Shown: positions 14,745 to 19,272 of the stretch, piece by piece
Layout: every line of letters begins with the position of its first letter
Position numbering within the stretch: the stretch's first letter is position 1
NCBI GenBank assembly: GCA_964562575.1
Contig: CAZLTY010000070.1
Span: forward strand, 1 to 19,272
Source of the DNA: SG8-4 sp964562575
GTDB taxonomy: Bacteria > Planctomycetota > Phycisphaerae > Sedimentisphaerales > Anaerobacaceae
Direction of reading: 5' to 3'
Length of the DNA stretch: 19,272 nt
Program-made: the position numbers and the translations under genes
The notes under the pieces: generated by a model
What the model saw: the letters and a program-made list of their open reading frames with translations, nothing else
What the model was told of the DNA's origin: nothing
Databases searched by the model: none

Positions 14745-15764
14745 ATGAGTCCCACCGATCGATTCTATGCAGCGGCGTGTCAGATTGACATGCCCAATCC
14801 GGCAAAACGCGATGAGATTGCCGGCCGGGTCGAGCGAATGATCGAGATGATCGACCATGCGGTGACCGGCTACGAACCTTTCTTCGACGTACGGCTTGTG
14901 GTGTTTCCTGAGTTCGCCCATGCGGCGCCGATCTATCCCACGGCCGACGAGCTGCTCGATCGTCTGGCCGTGCCGATCCCGAACGAACACACGCAGCGTT
15001 ATCACCAAAAGGCAAAACAGTCGGGCGTCTACATCCAGACCGGCACGTTTCTCGAGGCAGACCGGCGCTGGCCCGGCCACGTGTTCAATACGACATGTTT
15101 GATCGGTCCGGATGGTATTTTGTCGAAGTACCGCAAGGTGCACACGTGGACGCCCTGGGAAGTGCATACCAGTCCGCATGATCTGGCCGGCTACGATGAA
15201 CCCGTGTTTGCCGTGGCCGAGACGGAGATCGGCAAGATAGGTACAGCCATCTGCTACGACTGGCTCTTCCCGGAGGCAATCAGACAACTAAGTCTCAGCG
15301 GGGCTGAACTGCTCGTACGGGTCTCGGCGTACATGGATCCGTGGGGAACGACCCAACCTATGGATTGGTGGACGATGGTCAACCGGGTGCGTGCGCTGGA
15401 GAACATGGCCTATGTGGTCGCAGCGAATCAGGCGGCCAGCCTGCAGAACTATCCACCATTCAGTTGGCCCGGAGGCAGCATGATAGTTGACTACGATGGC
15501 CGGATCGTCGCCCAGGCCGAGCAGGGAGCGGGTGAAAAAATCGTCGTCGGCCCGATTGATATGGCCGCCCTGCGCGGCGAACGACAGCGCCGCCGCGGAC
15601 ATCACATGCTGGCCCACCTGCGAACTGAGGCCTATCCAGCCTACCGGCAGTCGATCTACCCGGCCGGCGGGGGAAGCGATGGGGCGATTACCGTCGAGAA
15701 GAACGAGGCTTCGCATCGTCAGGCGCGTGAGGCCTTGAGACGCGTATCACGCGGCCGGCCCTGA
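14745..15764 (+). CDS. Nitrilase-superfamily carbon-nitrogen hydrolase
   Basis: The product is 339 aa from ATG 14745, chosen because GGAGAAAGG sits just upstream; a GTG at 14706, directly after the previous stop, would add 13 residues without a better signal. The Glu-Lys-Cys triad of the superfamily is visible: Glu56 in VVFPEF, Lys131 in KYRKVH and Cys170 in AICYDWLFPE. Such enzymes cleave non-peptide C-N bonds (nitriles, amides, N-carbamoyl compounds) through a thioester on the Cys. The branch cannot be fixed from motifs alone; an amidase or N-carbamoyl-amine hydrolase is more likely than a true nitrilase (inference). There is no signal peptide, so it is cytoplasmic, unlike all its neighbours. 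It lies 39 nt after the second propeller gene, probably in the same operon. Its last 77 bp overlap the convergent gene on the minus strand. Confidence 0.88.
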   Translation: MSPTDRFYAAACQIDMPNPAKRDEIAGRVERMIEMIDHAVTGYEPFFDVRLVVFPEFAHAAPIYPTADELLDRLAVPIPNEHTQRYHQKAKQSGVYIQTGTFLEADRRWPGHVFNTTCLIGPDGILSKYRKVHTWTPWEVHTSPHDLAGYDEPVFAVAETEIGKIGTAICYDWLFPEAIRQLSLSGAELLVRVSAYMDPWGTTQPMDWWTMVNRVRALENMAYVVAANQAASLQNYPPFSWPGGSMIVDYDGRIVAQAEQGAGEKIVVGPIDMAALRGERQRRRGHHMLAHLRTEAYPAYRQSIYPAGGGSDGAITVEKNEASHRQAREALRRVSRGRP

Positions 15765-16932
15765 TTGTGCCGAGTCCGACGGGCCGCGAATTGCTTCCAA
15801 GTGTGTCCCACTTGATGTCCCCCGTGACACCATGCCAGGGAGAAAGCTCCCTTACCGCATCGCATATACGCGCCCGATTGAGCCCGGCTTTGCGAGTCGC
15901 AGCGATCAGCAGACTGACGGCATCGCAGGTGTGTGCGGCGAGAAAATCAGGGCGTCTTCCAAAACGGGAGGCGAACTTCTCTTCAAAGCCGTCTGTTCTC
16001 TTGCCGGGTGCGTAAAGCAATGGGAAGACGACTCCCTCGGCCCTCTTGCCTGCTGCTTCGAGGAAGCTACGGCGCCCGACACAGGGGCCGCCGAAGATAA
16101 GGCCCTTGAATCCGTTCTCTCGGACGGCGGAGATAAGCTGTGCGCTCTCTTGTGCGGTGGCGATCAAGACAAGAGCATGTGCCTCAGCGTTCACAATTTT
16201 CTCCACGAGCCCGGGGTAATCCTTTTGTTTGGGCTTGAATTCCAGGTGGTAAGAAGGCACTAACTTCTGTTGGGTGAGAGATTTGGTGAGCTCGCGAGTG
16301 AAAAGGTGAGAATCGTGGTCCACGGCCGATACCAGAAGAAAAGGCCTTTGGCCAACGTGCGATGCGATGGCCCGGGCTAAGATCGGCGCCTGTAAGTGAT
16401 CCCCGGGCAGACATGAAAACATCCAGGGCACATTGGCCAGATTCACCGTCTTGTCCATGCTGCCGGGGCTGAGCAAAGGAAGACGAGCCTTCGCGACGAC
16501 TTGTTCCGCCAGATGTGTTGATGGCCCATCGATCCCACCGATAATGGCCCAAACCTTGTGTGAGTAAACCATGCGTGTAACCGCTGTGATTCCCGACCCC
16601 CAGGGATTGTCCGACCAGTCCGCAACCAGTCTAAACGGCAGACCTTTGTATCCGCCTGCCCTATTGGCTTGTTCAACGGCTAAACACGCCGCACACCACA
16701 TGTCACCTCCTTCGGGATCGGAATCTGTGGAAGGCCCAAAGTATCCTATCAGTACTTCTTTGACGTCGATGGGAGGAGGCTCCTTGCGTCCGGGCCCTGT
16801 GTAATCCGTCTGGTGGATCCGTGCGTCGAAAAATGGCTCGCGAGATGAGCGTTTTTGGGGATTCTTGTCCCCCGCCCATATCGTGCCGGATAGAACCGAG
16901 AGTATTAAGATTATTTTGGATGCCCTAAGCAT
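15688..16932 (-). CDS. ABC-type substrate-binding protein, Leu/Ile/Val-binding (PBP type I) family, copy 2
   Basis: The product is 414 aa. A cleavable signal peptide is evident (MLRASKIILILSVLSGTIWA, cut after residue 20). A Y-T-G-P-G-R motif (44-49) precedes the start of the PBP type I fold (VLIGYFGP, about 60), followed by LAVEQANRAGGYKG, a 'WAIIGGIDGPSTHLAEQVVA' segment (about 128-147; first lobe, ligand-side loop) and HTCDAVSLLIAATRKAG near the end. This family binds amino acids, amides or similar small molecules in the periplasm, for transport or as a sensor input. It starts 6 nt after its paralogue and has no clear ribosome-binding site, so it is likely translated by coupling. No permease or ATPase gene adjoins. 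The C-terminal Arg-rich tail is encoded in the 77-bp overlap with the nitrilase gene. Confidence 0.88.
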   Translation of the reverse strand: MLRASKIILILSVLSGTIWAGDKNPQKRSSREPFFDARIHQTDYTGPGRKEPPPIDVKEVLIGYFGPSTDSDPEGGDMWCAACLAVEQANRAGGYKGLPFRLVADWSDNPWGSGITAVTRMVYSHKVWAIIGGIDGPSTHLAEQVVAKARLPLLSPGSMDKTVNLANVPWMFSCLPGDHLQAPILARAIASHVGQRPFLLVSAVDHDSHLFTRELTKSLTQQKLVPSYHLEFKPKQKDYPGLVEKIVNAEAHALVLIATAQESAQLISAVRENGFKGLIFGGPCVGRRSFLEAAGKRAEGVVFPLLYAPGKRTDGFEEKFASRFGRRPDFLAAHTCDAVSLLIAATRKAGLNRARICDAVRELSPWHGVTGDIKWDTLGSNSRPVGLGTIRAGRVIRVSRPHAPDDAKPRSSRR

Positions 16933-16938
16933 GTGTCG

Positions 16939-18438
16939 TTACTTTAGCATCTGGCCAGAGGTCGAGCGATGTTGCCCGGTTGCCACCGGCTGATGGACTT
17001 TGTCCCGTGGAGGAACGTAGTCTCGTGGTATCTGAAGGTCTTCTCTGGAGTAGAATTTCCATTGGCCATCTTCTCGTTTTGCCAGGTACACATCACCGAC
17101 GTCGTCAAGGGCGGCGCTGAGCATTATGTCGCCCGTTGCGCCTTCCCAGGGCCTTGCTCTGTGCGCCAGCACATCACGGATTTTTGCCCGGTTCAGGCCC
17201 GCAACCTGGACGGCCCAGATGACCATGTTCATGCCGTCATAAGCGTGAGCGGCAAATGTCTCGGCCTCCTCTCCGAAGCGTTGCCTGAAAGCGTTGCGAA
17301 ATTCTTCGAGTTTCTTATTTCTTCCTGTTGGATTCCATGGATATGTGCAGATAACTCCTTCGCTGTTCGCGCCGGCGGTTTCAACAAATTCCTCTGAAAG
17401 ACAGCGGTCACAGGCAAAATACGGTTGTTTCATTCCCATGGCGCGCATTTGGTTGAGAATCTTTGCCCCTTCCAGAGCGTCGCCCCAATGGACAACCGCA
17501 TCAAGATTCTCAGCCTGGAGACGTTCCAGTTGTAATGAGAAATCTTCAATTCCCAGTTTGTAGGACATCTCCAGCACAACGGGTTTTCCCAGACGACGGC
17601 TCCCGTCACGGATTTCGCGGACCCCGAATCGCGCATAACGATTGTTAGCACGAACAATCCCAACACGCTTAAAGCCCAGCTTTCTATACATATAGTCAAC
17701 AAGCAGATAGCCCTGCTGGCGGTCGTCGCTGATGCACCGAAAGACCCAGGGGATGTTCGTTTCGATAAACGTTGGATCTGTGTCGCCTGAATTCATCATG
17801 GCAACCTCGGCCTTGAGCGCGACGCGGATGGCAATGTGGCTGTTAGCGCCGTCGATCGTGCCGAGAATCGCCCAGACTTCGTCCTTATAAGCCATCTTGA
17901 TGATTTCGTTGCCGGAAGCGCCCCAAAGCCCGTTGTCGTTGCTGATGACCAGCTCGAAGGGAATATCCCGCTTGAGATAGCCACCCTGGGCGTTGGCCTG
18001 CTCGATAGCAAGCCGCGCGCCCTGGAGCATCTTAATCCCCAGGGGCTCTTCGTGACTCTTTCCGCCCGTCGCGACCGAGACGGTGGACATGATCGGGCCT
18101 ATGAAACCGAGCTTGACGGCCTCGATATTTTCCGGCTCGGGGATGGCCCGTCCGGGCCCGGTGTACTCCATTTGAAGGAGGAAGTGCTCTTTATACGGCT
18201 TGACGTGCCGAAACGGCTCGAAATCCCGTGTAGTTTTTGCGTAGCTCTCATCCTCACGCAGCTCCAGATCGGGTACCTGGTGGGCGTTAACGGAGTTGAT
18301 CTTTCGAAGAACCTCGCGCGTCTCCGGACCAATCTCGACAGACGGCTCCGCACTATCGGCCATTCGTTCTTTCACACTGACACACGAAAAAGCCCCCAGC
18401 ATCAGAATCGAACACAGTATCGTCGCATATCGTCTCAT
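16939..18438 (-). CDS. ABC-type substrate-binding lipoprotein, Leu/Ile/Val-binding (PBP type I) family, copy 1
   Basis: The product is 499 aa. The ATG at 18438 follows GAGGAG at about 8-nt spacing. The N-terminus is a lipoprotein signal (MRRYATILCSILMLGAFSC; acylated Cys19), so the protein should be membrane-tethered. An extra N-terminal region of about 85 residues precedes Y-T-G-P-G-R (92-97) and the fold (VKLGFIGP, about 108). Family landmarks include LAIEQANAQGGY, VWAILGTIDGANSHIA, 'GDTDPTFIETNIPWVFRC' (ligand-pocket loop region), FKRVGIVRANNRYARFG and AAHAYDGMNMVIWAVQ. It is longer than typical family members (about 370-400 aa). Ligand is unknown. It is paralogous to the next gene and probably cotranscribed with it and with the upstream propeller gene (36-nt gap). 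Confidence 0.9.
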   Translation of the reverse strand: MRRYATILCSILMLGAFSCVSVKERMADSAEPSVEIGPETREVLRKINSVNAHQVPDLELREDESYAKTTRDFEPFRHVKPYKEHFLLQMEYTGPGRAIPEPENIEAVKLGFIGPIMSTVSVATGGKSHEEPLGIKMLQGARLAIEQANAQGGYLKRDIPFELVISNDNGLWGASGNEIIKMAYKDEVWAILGTIDGANSHIAIRVALKAEVAMMNSGDTDPTFIETNIPWVFRCISDDRQQGYLLVDYMYRKLGFKRVGIVRANNRYARFGVREIRDGSRRLGKPVVLEMSYKLGIEDFSLQLERLQAENLDAVVHWGDALEGAKILNQMRAMGMKQPYFACDRCLSEEFVETAGANSEGVICTYPWNPTGRNKKLEEFRNAFRQRFGEEAETFAAHAYDGMNMVIWAVQVAGLNRAKIRDVLAHRARPWEGATGDIMLSAALDDVGDVYLAKREDGQWKFYSREDLQIPRDYVPPRDKVHQPVATGQHRSTSGQMLK

Positions 18439-18474
18439 CGCTCTATCTCCTCATCACACATATACCTTGGTAAC

Positions 18475-19272
18475 CTACCTCAATCCTTTGTAGTATCCTG
18501 AACCTTTGGCCCAGCCGACGCCTTTTGATGTCCCGACCCAGACATCGTCGCCGTCGAACTCCACCCACAGGGCGTAATTGTGGGGAATGCACTTCGGCAT
18601 ATCGACGGTCTTAATTACATCCTTACCCCTGCTGACAACCGCCTTGCCTCTGTGCGTGTTCGGGTCCATCGTGTAGGTAATCCACGTATCCGTCGCAAAG
18701 TCGGCCACGACGCCCAAACCCTTGTCCGTGGCAAACCATGCTTCATCGGCGTGACGACCTTTCACCGCGTTGCCAAAATCGCTGGGCAGGCCGGTTTCGT
18801 GGGCGTAATAACCTCGCCAATGCCGGCCGTCGTACCGGCACATCCCAAAGTACGACGAGACCCAGAGGATGTCGTCGATGAAGCTCACGCCGGTCGTTAT
18901 CACGTGAACGACCCCATCGTCGCGGTAGAGATCGATTTCCATTTCACCGTCGGGATCGAGATAGTCCTTCCAGCGCTCCGTGGTCACGTCGAATTCCAGT
19001 ACACCGCTTCCCCAAATGCCAAGATGAACCTTTCCATCGTTGAAGCAGACGCCGTAGTTCCAAATCTCTTCCATCGGCGCGTTCTTTTCCGTGTAGATCG
19101 TCCATTCGCCAGTCATCGTGTTGTACCGGCTCGCCCCGGCGGTCGTCGCCGCCCAGATATTGTCGTTCTCGACGACCACCCCATAAACGACGTCGTTGAC
19201 CAGGCCACTATTGAGCTGGTGCCAGTGATCGAATCGTCCGCCGCTAAATCGTGCCAGTCCGCCGCCAAATTT
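18475..19272 (-). CDS. Two-component-regulator-type propeller protein (5'-truncated by window edge)
   Basis: 265 codons are open from the right edge to a TAG at 18477-18475; the start lies outside the window. The sequence repeats short blades with the Reg_prop pattern 'x-x-L/I-W-x-x-T-x-x-G-x-x-x-Y/F-D/N-G': GGGLARFSGGRFDHWHQLNS, NIWAATTAGASRYN with TGEWTIYT, ILWVSSYFGMCRYDGRHWRGY, EAWFATDKGLGVVAD with DTWITYT, and VWVGTSKGVGWAKG. Such propellers form the extracytoplasmic sensor part of hybrid two-component systems or stand-alone secreted proteins. The protein ends shortly after the last blade, so no kinase follows on this side. It is upstream of the two substrate-binding proteins with a 36-nt gap, suggesting one operon. 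Confidence 0.82.
   Translation of the reverse strand, partial: KFGGGLARFSGGRFDHWHQLNSGLVNDVVYGVVVENDNIWAATTAGASRYNTMTGEWTIYTEKNAPMEEIWNYGVCFNDGKVHLGIWGSGVLEFDVTTERWKDYLDPDGEMEIDLYRDDGVVHVITTGVSFIDDILWVSSYFGMCRYDGRHWRGYYAHETGLPSDFGNAVKGRHADEAWFATDKGLGVVADFATDTWITYTMDPNTHRGKAVVSRGKDVIKTVDMPKCIPHNYALWVEFDGDDVWVGTSKGVGWAKGSGYYKGLR

Noticed and set aside
14337..15287. 316-codon minus-strand ORF
   Set aside because: It runs antisense across the boundary of two well-supported plus-strand genes (propeller and nitrilase family) and shows no domain of its own.
17836..18501. 221-codon plus-strand ORF
   Set aside because: It is antisense to the substrate-binding lipoprotein, which has a signal sequence, Shine-Dalgarno and family motifs.

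Overview
The window most likely comes from a member of the Planctomycetota, probably of the Phycisphaerae type (inference from protein families; no rRNA or tRNA is present). Support comes from a secreted protein with an autotransporter-like Gly-rich repeat region, Fn3-like and PKD-like domains and a C-terminal dockerin-like 'GDLNEDCIVD' motif; from several FG-GAP/VCBS propellers with ASPIC/UnbV domains partnered with TPR proteins; and from a Reg_prop-type propeller. Nearly all products carry signal peptides, lipoboxes or single N-terminal membrane anchors, so this is an envelope-oriented region.

Layout. (1) 1-1369, minus strand: a large secreted multidomain protein, cut off by the left edge. 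(2) 1370-1893: a divergent intergenic region with an imperfect palindrome (1639-1682) and a perfect 8-bp inverted repeat (1835-1864) close to the next start. (3) 1894-3486, plus: a membrane-anchored coiled-coil protein built from seven tandem modules of exactly 53 residues. (4) 3487-4650: a gene-poor kilobase with a possible interrupted ORF on the plus strand, a possible small membrane protein on the minus strand, and a 163-bp MITE-like element with perfect 20-bp terminal inverted repeats starting and ending in TA. (5) 4738-8262, plus: a giant lipoprotein fusing TPRs, a seven-motif FG-GAP propeller, an ASPIC/UnbV domain and a large unassigned C-terminal region. (6) 8417-15764, plus: behind a textbook sigma70-type promoter (TTGCAT-17-TATAAT, 8323-8351), a tandemly duplicated two-gene cassette (TPR protein + secreted seven-motif CRTAC1/UnbV propeller, twice), followed by a nitrilase-superfamily enzyme. 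(7) 19272-15688, minus: a Reg_prop-like propeller protein (cut by the right edge) and two paralogous ABC-type branched-chain-amino-acid-like substrate-binding proteins with no permease or ATPase beside them; the last overlaps the nitrilase gene tail-to-tail by 77 bp.

How the genes may work together. In the tandem cassettes a membrane-anchored TPR protein is made together with a secreted calcium-binding-type propeller, with an identical 26-nt gene overlap in both copies. In the neighbouring 4738-8262 gene the same two modules are fused in one lipoprotein. The fusion suggests that the TPR scaffold and the propeller work as a unit outside the cytoplasm. The minus-strand group looks like a separate extracytoplasmic sensing or solute-recognition operon. 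The biological substrates of either system cannot be read from the sequence.
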